This document shows, piece by piece, positions 30,835-41,662 of a stretch of DNA of 64,000 nucleotides; within the stretch, counting starts at the first letter, position 1, and each line of letters begins with the position of its first letter. The notes below the pieces were generated by a model that made no database searches, was not told where the DNA came from, and saw only the letters and a program-made list of their open reading frames with translations. A program made the translations under genes and the position numbers. Source of the DNA: Phialophora verrucosa (lineage: Eukaryota; Ascomycota; Eurotiomycetes; Chaetothyriales; Herpotrichiellaceae); contig MSED01000014.1 of the NCBI GenBank assembly GCA_002099365.1, forward strand, positions 1,116,001 through 1,180,000. Direction: 5' to 3'.

Positions 30835-32379
30835 ATGATGAGCATCAACCTGGACAGCACCATGTTGGAAAAGCTTCGAGGTTCACGGAGTGCTTGTGAG
30901 AGATGCCGTACGCAGAAGTTACGATGCGAGCGGACGACGCAGGGACAGACGCAGTGCGATCGCTGTGCGAAGGCAGGCCTCCGATGCAGCACATTGGCGA
31001 TGCTGCCGACTGGTCGACCACGTCTCGGTAGGACCGGCAATCAGAATCGACTGGCAATGAAGCGGACGCTCTTTCTCCAGCCGGAATACGAGTCACAAGC
31101 AAGCCATGGAGCTTTGTATCCTCGTCCCGCGATCACATCACCTCAACCCATGTTCGATGCAAGTTCCCCCAATGGAGATACTTTCCAGAGCGTCCCATGG
31201 AATCTTGAACCTCTTCTCACCCCAACTCTTGATGCGAGCCACTCCATACAGGACACGCAACACGTTCGTGCATTGATGCCGCTGACCCCAGCAACGGACA
31301 ATCTTGACCCCGTACTAGCCATAGCGAGCAGCAATGACTTCCCTGTATGGCCTTTCGAGGAAATAGGAGGTCCAAACTGTCAGGCTTCGGTCACCACAGG
31401 TCGTTCACCGGACACCTTGCCACAGACTGGGCCGGGTAAGACATGGTACTACGTCAACAGGCTCGTCGACTTGAACAGTGCCCTGCTCAGGCAACTCACC
31501 AAGTTGCAAAATCCTGCTATGGCCACTCCTCACTCTGCTGGAGCCGGAGAACAAGACCTACCAGCCGTCGCTCAGCTTTTGCGGTTTACCCAGGAATATA
31601 CCACAATCTCCAAACACTTCATGCTGGCAATCCCCATCAAGGCCGCCCCCCGTCTGACGTCCCCGGATAAACCCTCCATTTCAGGCTCAGGTTTGGATCC
31701 AGATACAGACTCAGAAGGCGACGTGCACTTCGAACCACCAACTCTGTGCAGCGAGGCGGACACGAACCTCGCCGACCCTATGGACGACCAGGCTGCGAAC
31801 GAACCGTCGATCTCTTATTCCACAATGCTTGCCCTCGTCACCACATACACATACCTCGTGCGACTGCACCGCCTCTGGCTGCGGAGGATTCTCCAGTCAT
31901 TGCAGACCGTGCTCGCGCGACAGACCGCTTATTTCGACGCACTGCCATCCTGCCGCAACATGTTGGACGGCTACTCGACGAACTTGCAGGTCTCGCCCGA
32001 TCTTCCCATCGCGCTGCCGGACCTGACGCTCGATGGCTTTCAGCTTTCCCAGCATCGGAGCCTTCAGATTCAGGTGGTGGCGGAGACCAGCCTGGAACTT
32101 TTGTGGAGGGCAGAGCGCTGTGTTACGTCGTTGGCGGCAAGCGAGCAGGGCGCAGAGGTTGCTGGTGGCGGTGGGCATCTTGGCTTGTTGAGGATGGTGT
32201 TGGCACAAGAGGCTGCGGACTCTCATGTCGCAATGTCGACGACCACCAGCAGATGTTGCGGGTGGAAATCACTGAGGATCCTGGCGAGGCAGATCAGACG
32301 ACTGACGCGGCAGAACTTTTGTCTCCAACTTGAAGAAGCGGGTCTACCTTCCGGGATTGAACAACTGCATCTCATCTGA
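30835..32379 (+). CDS. Zn2Cys6 transcription factor (AflR-like architecture)
   Basis: This is a DNA-binding regulator of 514 aa encoded in one open frame. The cluster CERCRTQKLRC and CDRCAKAGLRC fits C-x2-C-x6-C-x9-C-x2-C-x6-C near residues 20-50, followed by a basic linker containing GRPRLGRTG. The middle is a Pro/Ser/Thr-rich linker. The C-terminal third has the helices seen in AflR-type proteins (SYSTMLALVTTYTYLVRLHR, LQIQVVAETSLELLWRAER). The last 60 residues keep the frame, but a short intron there cannot be excluded. The start is the ATG at 30835, the first of two adjacent Met codons. AflR-like regulators often control local gene clusters; the nearby amidase, Ntn hydrolase and other regulators are the obvious candidates, which is inference. 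Confidence 0.85.
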   Translation: MMSINLDSTMLEKLRGSRSACERCRTQKLRCERTTQGQTQCDRCAKAGLRCSTLAMLPTGRPRLGRTGNQNRLAMKRTLFLQPEYESQASHGALYPRPAITSPQPMFDASSPNGDTFQSVPWNLEPLLTPTLDASHSIQDTQHVRALMPLTPATDNLDPVLAIASSNDFPVWPFEEIGGPNCQASVTTGRSPDTLPQTGPGKTWYYVNRLVDLNSALLRQLTKLQNPAMATPHSAGAGEQDLPAVAQLLRFTQEYTTISKHFMLAIPIKAAPRLTSPDKPSISGSGLDPDTDSEGDVHFEPPTLCSEADTNLADPMDDQAANEPSISYSTMLALVTTYTYLVRLHRLWLRRILQSLQTVLARQTAYFDALPSCRNMLDGYSTNLQVSPDLPIALPDLTLDGFQLSQHRSLQIQVVAETSLELLWRAERCVTSLAASEQGAEVAGGGGHLGLLRMVLAQEAADSHVAMSTTTSRCCGWKSLRILARQIRRLTRQNFCLQLEEAGLPSGIEQLHLI

Positions 32380-33401
32380 AGAAGACGCCGTCAGACGCAT
32401 CTTGGAAGCAGGTTATGTCCCTGTGGCACCCGACAGCTCTCAAGCGTGATCTCCTCAATAGTTGTACACCTGGAGAATCTAACGTCAAATCCCAGCCATT
32501 TGAGGGCTCTCCAGTGGGCATGTGAACTCCTTGCACATTGGTTGCTTCTGCGGTCGCAGCTACAGCATTTCAACCGGTCTTGTGACATAGTGTTTCCGCA
32601 GCCGGGAGAAGTCAGCGATGATCTCGCTCACGAAAGTCACGCAAAATGTCAGATCCTGATACTCGGCTAATTTGAGCACCTCATGGAAGTCGAGAAGCCT
32701 CAGCGCTTCTTCGGGCGCTTGTGGCAAGGCATGGCTTGACGGCCGTGCTGTACGGTAGAGAATAAAAGTACCACATTGCTGTAGATCATGCCGCCAAGCG
32801 CTTGACAGTGTCGGAATTGCAAGATTAGTATCCGAACGCCACAGAAATCTCCTAGGCTTGCGTAGATTTCCATGCCTACCACCAGGCAATGGTAAACTCA
32901 CAAGCACGAATGGTGCTGATATGTAACCTCTCAGTGACAGTCTCCATATGCCGAGTCCCATCTCGTGAAGGGTCCACGATCTTTTTGATGACAGCGGTGC
33001 CCAGAAACGGGACTAAGTAGAGCTGGTAAAAAGGATGAATAGACTGAGCAGCTCGCGCTGAGGCCGAAGTGAAGTTGAGTCCGGTCACCTAATTCCTGAG
33101 TAAGCGGCGGGCCACGTTCCCAGACAGGTACCAAAGTCCAGGTGCAGATTCGCCGCTGATGAATACAAGGGATTTTACGGCTCTTGATTGATTATTGCCC
33201 CGGAGCCATCTGCGCGGATTTATGCTGTTGAACTTTTGAGACCTCTCCTTCAAGAGGTGGTGCTCGTGGGTCAAAGCCCAACCCAAGCCTATGCTGAAAC
33301 AATGGGTATCAAAACGCTCAGGAAAAGCAAGCAAATGCCACCAATATCGGCCGTAACAAACGTTATCGTGGTCGAGCCAGCTCGTGAAGCATGATCATTC
33401 C
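32380..33401. other. Spacer with a possible coding relic on the minus strand
   Basis: No intact gene is seen. On the minus strand three consecutive open segments (33334-33089, 33088-32876, 32961-32560) show protein-like composition, such as SLVFISGESAPGLWYLSGN, SIHPFYQLYLVPFLGTAVIK and LLDFHEVLKLAEYQDLTFC. They are separated by a stop and frame changes. I do not recognise the family. It may be a degenerate gene or exons I could not join. Confidence 0.35.
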
Positions 33402-35813
33402 TCAGTCCAGACTTTCTGCCAACAATGATGCTTCGTCCCAAATATCGCGCATGCCCTTCGCGTAGATCCGATCAAGATAGTAGAACTTCAACAGCAATTC
33501 ACGAAGCTCACCCCAATCCTTCAAGTTGAGTACCTTGGACACCTTCGCGAGAGTCACCACGTACCACGGCCGCTCCCGTTGTCCGGCAGAGATGAAGGCA
33601 CCCAGCATCAAGACCCATGTCAGCAATTCGAAGTACGGGCCCCACAGGCCTTTCAGATCTGAGCGTTGCAGCGCTGTCTTCAGCTGAGCGGTCAAAGTCC
33701 GGTTGAGGGCAGAGTCGGGCGCCGTGACTTGATAGTTGCTAAACCAGAAGATCAGCAGCGCCAGTCGACAAGCCTCTTCTTTGTCGCTGGCAGGCGCCCG
33801 TGGCTCAAACGGCGCCGACAAGACAGCATACCGAAATTGGTAGCTTTTGGCATTTATATAATCATTCTCCTCTTGCACAGGTAGCACTTGCTTCTCGTGA
33901 TAGTATTCTCGGTATTGCACGACATCTCGCATGTCCCGGAAGGCCTGCGATATCCTCCAATCAAGGAGGGTGTCCACGTCCGGAGTCAAAATGCCAGTAC
34001 CCATTTTTTTGATATCATCACTGACGTTCTGCCTAATCTCTTCGATCAATTTCGCCGGCAGGGAAGGTAACGTAGAGGTGGGAGGTGCCGCAGGCAAGGA
34101 CCGCGTCAAGGCAGCGCTCATGTAGGAAGCCCTGCTCGCGGTGGTCAGACTTTCAACAGCTGGCCACGGAATATCATCCAATTACTTACGATAGGATAAG
34201 CTCAGTCGCGTGAGGGGGTATCCCATGGTATCCACCGCGCCAGGCAATCAACTTCTGAAGTCCCGAAACGTGCGCGAACATCTCCTTGTGGTTTCCTGTA
34301 ATAACCTGCGCAGGACCGCTGAGTCTTGACACCAAACCACGCTTGAAATGCAACACATACCTCGATTGAGAGCAGACACATCATTGCGAAGATCGTTGAA
34401 GCTTGGGCGGCCGTTTCCATCGACTTCATGGTCTCGTTCGCAATCTTCACGGCGTTCAGTTTGTATGAAACAAAGTCCGGGACTGCGCGGTTCTCGAGGT
34501 CGGCTTCGGTGAACGTGGTTTCGATCGAGCCGCTCCTCAATTCTCCCAATCTCGCGCTTCGTTCTGCCGAAGCTACAGCCAGAAGCGAGTACAAGACCAA
34601 TGGTTCCTGCGCAGCATTCTGGAAAGCCCACCGAGTCTGGATTTCGGCTTGGTGTCGGGTCGGGAAAACACTGGGGATCATAACGTCAGAAACTAGGACA
34701 AGTCAGCTTCTCTGCACGATTAGGCCGCTCGCTCGATTTGCTATTATCATTCGAGAAGGAGAATGAAACAGAGGATCGATTTCTCAGCTCAGCGTTCTTA
34801 GCTTTTGTCCGCTGCAGGCAAAAGAACCCAGCCAAGTCAGCGCGAGCCTCCTGATGTCAAATTCGTCGGCAAATGCCACTGCTGTTGATTCGACAGATGC
34901 ACTCGCGCCTCGGCCTAGAAGCGAAGCCTAGGAAAAGGAATGACTTACAATGGCGCAAGGCGGTGTTCATGCTCGGGGTAATATGGACAGAGCTGATATT
35001 AAAGGGGTCGAGAATCGTAGTTCGAAGCGAGGAATTGGGAGAGCTTTGAATCGAAGTTCCTGTATGACCAGCATCTAATCTCTGCAAGATCTGTGTAAGT
35101 ATGGATCTCACAGAGCTGGTCTCATCTTCGGAGCTCTTTCGTCGAACCACCTCGGTTGACGTGTCTTGCTCGCTACGCTGAGCACTGACAGCTTCTTGAA
35201 CTTCAGTTCGACGAACATTGCTGTAATGCCGTAGTCGATCCAGCTGCTCTCTGTCAAGTCGCTCCTGGTCGGTGGTGGCAGGTGGCCGTTGCAGCACAGG
35301 GGTCTGTGGCTCGGGAGTGCGACTATCAGCTCGAACGCTCACCGTTGACGACGATGCTGGGGAGCTCGCAATGCTGGGCAAAGACGGCGCTTCTGAGGCA
35401 CCGCGCGGCTCAAGAGCGGCGGGAGGATTGAAAGCCCGAAGAGCCTCGATCGGTCGCGGCTGCAACACGGGTTTGGGTCGGTGTCGCCCTATATTCGCCG
35501 CTCCCGTCGTTTTCTGCTTCTGGGCGGCCTGCTTTCGATTCCTGTGAGCCGTCTGTTGAATATGGGCGTTAATGGCTCGCTGGTCAGAACGTGGTCTTTG
35601 CCCACTCGAAGACGAGTCGACGAACAGGAAACGGCTGGCTTGCTCGGACGCTGTCGAAGCTCTCGCGCCTTCCCGGTCTATCCTTCGATACTTATTCGAC
35701 GATTGGCCTTCCTCGCTTCCATCATCCAAGGACGGTGACCGGTCGGCTCTGGTAGCATTATGTACTGCTCTTCCAGCACCATGAGCCGCCTCGGCGCGTT
35801 CGTCCATGCTCAA
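33402..35813 (-). CDS. Fungal transcription-factor-domain protein without a zinc cluster
   Basis: This is a predicted regulator of 680 aa from four exons (minus): 35813-34949, 34692-34361, 34305-34190 and 34131-33402. The N-terminal half is Ser/Pro/Gln-rich. It contains the motif FLFVDSSSSGQ followed by RSDQRAINAHIQ and a basic stretch (AHRNRKQAAQKQK), seen in fungal regulator-like proteins that lack a Zn2Cys6 cluster. The spliced junction TALRH/FSDVMIPSVFPTRHQ starts the C-terminal fungal-specific domain, with EPLVLYSLLAVASAERSARLG and VITGNHKEMFAHVSGLQKLI. That block is recovered only by splicing at 34305, which supports the model. The first intron is long (256 bp). Function is inferred from domain type only. 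It is divergent from a gene with the same kind of N-terminal motif. Confidence 0.78.
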
Positions 35814-36660
35814 AAGGGCAAGCGGATGTGCGGATGGAAGACTTCATGCAAAGATGATTCATTGAGATGGAAAAGACAAGCTCCGCAGGGAGGGCATGAT
35901 TCCTCGCCCACCTCTGCAAGTTGCAAGAGACGGTGTCTTCTGCCATGGGATCGAGATGGCTCTCGACCCTCGATGGGCGGCTGAATGATGTAGTCCGAAA
36001 GCCACGGCCGGACGCACTTTGCCCAAGATGGTCTGCGCTCTGCCGCCAACCAAAGTCTGCGCAGATTTCACGGCCATACGAGCAAATCAGGTCCCCTTCC
36101 CGACCCCTTTGCCGCTTCGGTGTTTCTCGTGCTTCCTTCCCAAAACTACCGTTACCTCGAACCGACATTAGTGTGTTCTGTGGCCTCCGCAAGCGAAATC
36201 TGATTGGGTTCAGGTGTGCCACCTACCGCGCTATTGGTAAGCACTTGCAGCCCGTGTCAGGAAAGTCGTCCTCAGCTCTGAGCTAGGCCTGATGAAGTGT
36301 TGAGCCATGCGACTCTATGAGTGGTCAAAACTGCGAACTCTTTTGGGATAACGGTTACCGCCCAATCATATTGACGACCATCGGCGGTACTCGGTTTGCG
36401 AGTCATCGGCCCCCAGAGGGGGACCCTTGGTCGTGCAGCCCCGTCTCGCCCTACGAGGTTGAGTGGACATGGTGGGCAAGATGACGGGAATAGTTTCATT
36501 GACCATCATGAAGACGCGATCCGTTCGTGTCTTTCGTTGGCAGCTCCATGATTACAAGAAGGAGAGACTGCGCCTTTTACCCTCACAAGAGCTGGTCGCA
36601 TTCCTGTCGTTGAAAACCCCATGTTCTCCCACCACAAAAGATCTTCATTTCTAGTTCAAA
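35814..36660. other. Divergent promoter region between two related regulators
   Basis: This 847-bp stretch separates the start codons of two divergently transcribed regulator-like genes. Short open frames are present but have no domain. A shared bidirectional promoter is possible. Confidence 0.5.
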
Positions 36661-38288
36661 ATGAGTGTGGTTTTCACTCAGACCTTGGGAGTGGACTATA
36701 CCCCAAAGTACCTTTTCGTTTCCGGTGATTGTCAGCGTGGCACAGGCAAATCCAGGCACGTAATGAAAGAGTTCCTGCGCAAGCGCGATTCCATCCGTCG
36801 TCAGAAGCAATTGGCCTCTCGATCCAAAAGTCGGGTCCTTCCGTGGTTGCGACGAGAAGATATGGAACAAAGCGCATCACAAACGGTTGGTTCTGTGGCC
36901 GACGCTGCACTGTCGTCGGACTCCCTAAGCGACACCAGTTCAAGGCCATCATCGCCCCAACAGTCCCAATGGACGGCGGGAAGCACAGTGGCAGAGTCGC
37001 ATGCTTCTCCAGCCTTCAGTTCCTCCGGTTCCAACCTGGAGTTCGGCGGACCTTCAGACACCGCAACGAACACCTCACACAGTCCAAGGAGTCTTGTTAC
37101 CAATTGTAAGTCGAGTAATGCCAGCGTACGTTACCGACTGCGACTGACTCCGATGCAGTATACACAGGTGTTATAAGTAGGCTGTACGAGACGCCGGAGT
37201 CCAGCAAGTACATATCACCTGCAGCTGCAATGGCGAATCACATAATGGCTCGGCCGGTGTCGTCACGGATACTTCTCGCCATTTCCAGCCTCAACCGCGA
37301 TGTTGAGAGAGGACATCAAGGACCGACCTCGGCTACGCTTGCATTGCTCGTCGAGGGCATCAGCTTGCTTCAACAACAAATTCAGCGACCAGATGCTGTA
37401 TCTGACGACGCTATCCTTACGGTGCTCAATCTGTGGGCGTATGAGGTGACCTTGTCAATGGGATTTCCCACCGAGAATCAGAACTTCCCCAAATCGTTGA
37501 CACACAACATCCAAACTCACCTAAACGGCCTGCAAAGATCGATAAAGTGTTGTGGTGGGATGCAGAATCTGTCGTCGGAAACGTTATGGCTCTTGGCCTG
37601 GTGTGTGAGTACGATGCCGGGATACTGGCCGATCGACAATCGAATGGTAGAGCCTGCCGTCAACAACCCTCGACCAGCACAATCTGGAGCCGATGGTTAT
37701 CAGGTTCTGACGCGGCTGTTCGATACACTCTCGAATGTCCAGAGACGAATGTCGGCGCCTGACTCTTTATCCACCATCCTCAACGAGCCATCATTTTCGT
37801 CAATGAGGACGACCTTGCTTCGACTGCACATGATGCGACAAAACATAGCCAATGAGACAACGCCTTTGGGCAAATTGCGCAAATTGGTAGCACTGACAGC
37901 GACTTTACTCTTCATCTTTGACGTCCTCCTGGGAAGGACGGATCGTGCTCACCAAGAGGCCCGAGAGCGAAGAAAAGGACTGCTCAGAGCCCAAAGACGG
38001 CTTGTCGACCACCGTCTTGAAGAACGAGGTTCGCTTGAAAAGGTGTGGTCGGTCCTTATGACCCAACAAGAAGAGCCGGAGCTCCAGCTCCATCCGAGGG
38101 CATGGTCCATTGTGGAGATGGTGAACGTGGTTAAACATCTGAATGTGCCCACGATAGACGCACTGTCACAACTGTTATTGGCATTCTTGCTGCCTGAAAC
38201 TCAAGAGCACCCCAGAGGAGACTACCAATATGAGAGACTGCTGGTTCAGATACATTTTGAGCTGGATGGTTTGGCAGATCTGAGGTGA
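36661..38288 (+). CDS. Fungal transcription-factor-domain protein without a zinc cluster
   Basis: This predicted regulator of 521 aa has two exons, 36661-37105 and 37168-38288. The join (GTAAGT donor, CACAG acceptor, phase 1) gives CVISRLYETPESSKYI between Ser-rich linker and C-terminal domain. A nearer CAG acceptor at 37156-37158 would run into a stop. Near the N-terminus KYLFVSGD, then KSRHVMKEFLRKRDSIRRQK resembles the F-x-F-V...SHVM..R motif of fungal regulator-like proteins. The C-terminal part has SATLALLVEGISLLQQQIQ, AILTVLNLWAYEVTLSMGF and ETLWLLAWCVSTMPGYWPID, consistent with a helical fungal-specific domain. No zinc cluster is present. It faces away from the similar gene at 33402-35813. 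Target genes are unknown. Confidence 0.75.
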
Positions 38289-39641
38289 TGCAGTGTTGAA
38301 ATGAAGCTGTCCGTCCTTGGAGCACTGCGGACAGAGTGGCTAAATCCCACCGTAATTAGCGGGGCTATGGTAGGGCGAAATAGTTCCACACCAAGCGCAA
38401 ACACAGCTTTGCATTTCACCCTTCGCTCTCCCTTCGCTCACCCCTCCGCTCACATTCCTTTCTTCAGCTGGAACTGAACCACTGTACGTACATGTAGGGA
38501 GGCTCTAGTTAACTTTGCACCAGCGTTCTGTTTGCTATGCTTCAGCCAAGGCCGCTCACCCCTTGCCGCTTCGCTGTCCCCCTCAGCTCACAGCAAACTT
38601 GACATCCCAGCTGACCACACTTGCAACCAGTCAGAACGCTGTGCCACACGTCCTCCCTACGTGCACTCTCTCCTTGCATTTTATCTCCAGCAAACAACTG
38701 TTCCCGGTAGTTCCACGAAAGGGCATAGGGAAAGAACAGGCTACTTGATCTGGGTCTGTGTATCTACCTGTGTTGTACACAGCCAATTTGGCTGTAACCC
38801 TCGCGTCAAGACCTTCAATACACCCTCACAGCTGCCCTCCTGTCTCTCTTATCTGTTTCTTTTGTCCCTCCGCCCTCCTGCGCAGTATGCTTGGCGCATC
38901 TGGCAGAGCGACTCCGTCTTCAGCCGCAGGGATCGGATCTTCTTCCAAGGCCTTGTTTCTCTTGTTACCTATCTCCCCCTTTTCAATACCCGGAGAGCAT
39001 TGTTTGAATGAGCAGAAGGGGAGGGAGACGCCAAGCCCCCAGGCCATTTACACAGTAAGTGTGCACTTTGTGCGAGTATAGAGATGCCGCATTGTCGCTG
39101 AGGCTCAAAGTGTGTCTCCTTGCATTCTGTCAGTTGATGTCAACATAGCACATACTCCATTATTCCCATCAAGCCAGTGGTGACGCCATGCATGCCTATG
39201 TTAGTCCAGATCGCTCGAGCTTGTTATGGTGTGAAGCACGGCCCCCAGTCCAATTCTTCATACCACTCAACCACAACAACAAAGCTGTCACGGAGATCCC
39301 TCTTCACAGCCGCGCTGTTTGCTCCAACTTGCTTATCCCTGCCTGTGGGTAGTCCTGCGCCGCTTCTGTTGTTCTCTTCTTTTCCACCTCTCAACAATAT
39401 ACCACCTCTGCTTCGACTGCTGCTGTTCCCCGACACCACCAGTCATAGCAGAAGCGGTCGCATACGCTCATTCGTCAGGCACATAAAAACATCCGCCATA
39501 TCAAAACGGAGATCGTCAAAATTGAGACTAGGGAGACTGACTCAACATTACTGATTTACCCAATCGTACCGCAACATCCTAGACCTGGGGTAAGAAATTG
39601 TCCAAGATCGTCGATTAGGACGTCTACCAGCACTGTTGTTG
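38289..39641. other. Long pyrimidine-rich intergenic stretch
   Basis: There is no supported gene. The plus strand is rich in C and T, with CTTCGCTC/CCGCTCAC repeats near 38420-38455 and long CT-rich runs to 39540. This fits a promoter and long 5' leader for the following gene. Confidence 0.5.
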
Positions 39642-39773
39642 CGGCGACAGCGTGAAGCACGGAGCACGAAGCAACAGACCAGCAAACCTTCATATACTCC
39701 AGCTTCGGCGACCGCGTCGAGCACGGACCACGAAGCAACAGACCAGCAAACCTTCATATACTTCATCTTCGGC
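39642..39773. repeat. 64-bp tandem duplication in the leader of a hypothetical gene
   Basis: Copy one starts at 39642 and copy two at 39706, both beginning CGGCGAC. Both contain the identical segment AGCAACAGACCAGCAAACCT. Only a handful of mismatches separate the copies over about 60 bp, so the duplication appears fairly recent. It lies just before the chosen ATG at 39819. Confidence 0.8.
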
Positions 39774-39818
39774 CCCAACGCGGTGGGACGTTGGTCCAAC
39801 CTCGTCCTCGCTTCCATA

Positions 39819-41348
39819 ATGCCTGGTGAACAAACCTTGCCAATGGTGGCGGCTGAGGAAGTCTCTGGATGGTGGCCTTCTGAAAAAAGCGCCAAGTCTC
39901 GCCTCAGAGCTCTCTTTGGCCGCACGAGGTCGGAGAAGTTCACAAGGCAGCATGACAGAGTACTGTCCGAGTTCGACAAAAATGAACCCCATGCCTTGAG
40001 CCTTCGAAACGGTTCTCGGCGCCCGGAAGTAGCTCTTCAACAACACTCAAACGCGGACTCAACCTGGCCGAGCCGGAAGCTGGGCCTGCCTCAACGGAGT
40101 GGAAGGGAAGGTCGACTGCTCAGGGCTCAGAAGAGTCTGCCAAACTTGTTCCACATGCCCTCACATCGGCCTGTGGAAGAGCTGCATCTGCCATCACCGG
40201 TGCTTCTATCACCGATGCCGCTGCCGCTGCTCCCACAAACCACGTCGCGCACGGTTTCGAGACCAACCACAGATTCGTCAGTGCATACACTGAACAGCCT
40301 CGATCACCTACGGGAGCGGTCGTCCTCCGATAATCATTCCATCTCTACCACCTACACAAGCTTCTCCAGCCACGCCAGTTATGGCCCAGATACGCCAGAC
40401 TCTTCCTTCTCCAGCACAGACAGCTATGAAGCTCCTATGCCAGCAGATTCTAGGTCACGGATCCTGGCCACAATGCAGCATGACGTTGAAGAGCCCTCCA
40501 TGCACGCCGCCATCCAGAAATACCCAGGGATTCTGCCAAAACGGACCACCTCTCAGGACAGTCCCCTAATTAATGCTGCCGACCCGCGTATTCAGAAACC
40601 CCTACCTGCTGTCCCTCAGCATGACGCCAAGGGTAGACGAATCTCTACGGTCGCCCCGCTGCCCGAACCGGGGCACATCCGAAAGACGTCAGCGCGCTAC
40701 CGATGCGAGGCCCGAGGTGGCGCATATACCGAACCAAGGACCCCGACGTCTCCAGCCGCGGCCTCCCGACCCTCCAGCATCAGAAGCACAACCTCGTCGC
40801 ACGCGTCCGGATCATGCGACGGACACAAGCGGACGGCCTCGTACACTCTCTTCCCCCGAACGCCATCGACCAGACAGACCGGTGTGCCATCGAGGCGCAC
40901 GCCCTCGACACCGCCGGCCACCGCCACAACCATGGCGCACAACCGTGAATGTCAAAGGGCGGTATCTGACTCAAGAAGCGCGCCTTCACCACGCGAAAGA
41001 GCAAGCACCGACTTGATGCGGCCGCCGCTGCCACCGCCGTCATGGACCAAGTCCAAGAGACCCGGTATACTTTCGTTGGATACGAGGACCGCGAGCGCGT
41101 CGGCCGTGGAGTCCCTCCCCTCGATCTCACCAGAGGAGGACGCCGTCCAGGACCTGCCGCCGCCGCCGCCGCCACCTCCCAGGGTGGTGAAGGCGCCGCT
41201 GGCTAGAGACCAGATCATCAGGCAGAAGAGTATGCCGTTGTTGCGGTCGCGGGGCCCGCCTTCGGGGCCGCCGCCTAACGCGCCGCTTCCGGCGTTGCCG
41301 ACCGAGGCGTCGAGGTGGGTATCGCTGCCTGCCGCGACGCTGTGCTAG
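39819..41348 (+). CDS. Hypothetical Ser/Pro-rich protein
   Basis: I do not recognise this 509-aa protein. It is one uninterrupted frame. The N-terminus has EEVSGWWPSEKSAKSRLRAL, a possible short conserved module. Most of the rest is Ser/Thr/Pro-rich and likely disordered, with SRP-type basic patches, a polyproline run (PPPPPPPPRVVKAPL near residues 450-465) and a final PPSGPPPNAPLPALP. Such polyproline segments often bind SH3 or profilin partners. The frame extends upstream to 39636 through the 64-bp duplication; the ATG at 39819 is chosen because it precedes the only conserved-looking block. The codon pattern and length support a real gene, but there is no functional evidence. Confidence 0.55.
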   Translation: MPGEQTLPMVAAEEVSGWWPSEKSAKSRLRALFGRTRSEKFTRQHDRVLSEFDKNEPHALSLRNGSRRPEVALQQHSNADSTWPSRKLGLPQRSGREGRLLRAQKSLPNLFHMPSHRPVEELHLPSPVLLSPMPLPLLPQTTSRTVSRPTTDSSVHTLNSLDHLRERSSSDNHSISTTYTSFSSHASYGPDTPDSSFSSTDSYEAPMPADSRSRILATMQHDVEEPSMHAAIQKYPGILPKRTTSQDSPLINAADPRIQKPLPAVPQHDAKGRRISTVAPLPEPGHIRKTSARYRCEARGGAYTEPRTPTSPAAASRPSSIRSTTSSHASGSCDGHKRTASYTLFPRTPSTRQTGVPSRRTPSTPPATATTMAHNRECQRAVSDSRSAPSPRERASTDLMRPPLPPPSWTKSKRPGILSLDTRTASASAVESLPSISPEEDAVQDLPPPPPPPPRVVKAPLARDQIIRQKSMPLLRSRGPPSGPPPNAPLPALPTEASRWVSLPAATLC

Positions 41349-41662
41349 GTGGCTTTCATTGGCATTTTGATGTAGTGAGGTTGAAGGAAATGGCGTCGGT
41401 CCATTGGAGTTGCAATGGGCTAATGAAACGAGGATACGATAGAACGAGAGAACACAGGATATTTATGACGGTATTTTGATTCTGGTCGTCTCTTGGACGA
41501 CGTCAAGCATCGTTGCTCGATGCTGCTGGTTGCTTCCAGCCACTCAATGCAAATTCCAATGCCATGTTCATTGACCCCGGTACTCCGGTACGCCTTCGCT
41601 GTGCATTGTTCTTCCACCACGCCGTTGAGGCCGGGCGCCCGACCTGGCAGACAAGCCAACGC
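41349..41662. other. Convergent spacer
   Basis: This short spacer separates the 3' ends of the Ser/Pro-rich gene (plus) and the coiled-coil gene (minus). Nothing further is seen. Confidence 0.5.

Noticed and set aside
30197..30838. 213-codon plus-strand open frame between the Ntn hydrolase and the Zn2Cys6 regulator
   Set aside because: No domain and poor composition; it overlaps the neighbouring gene ends.
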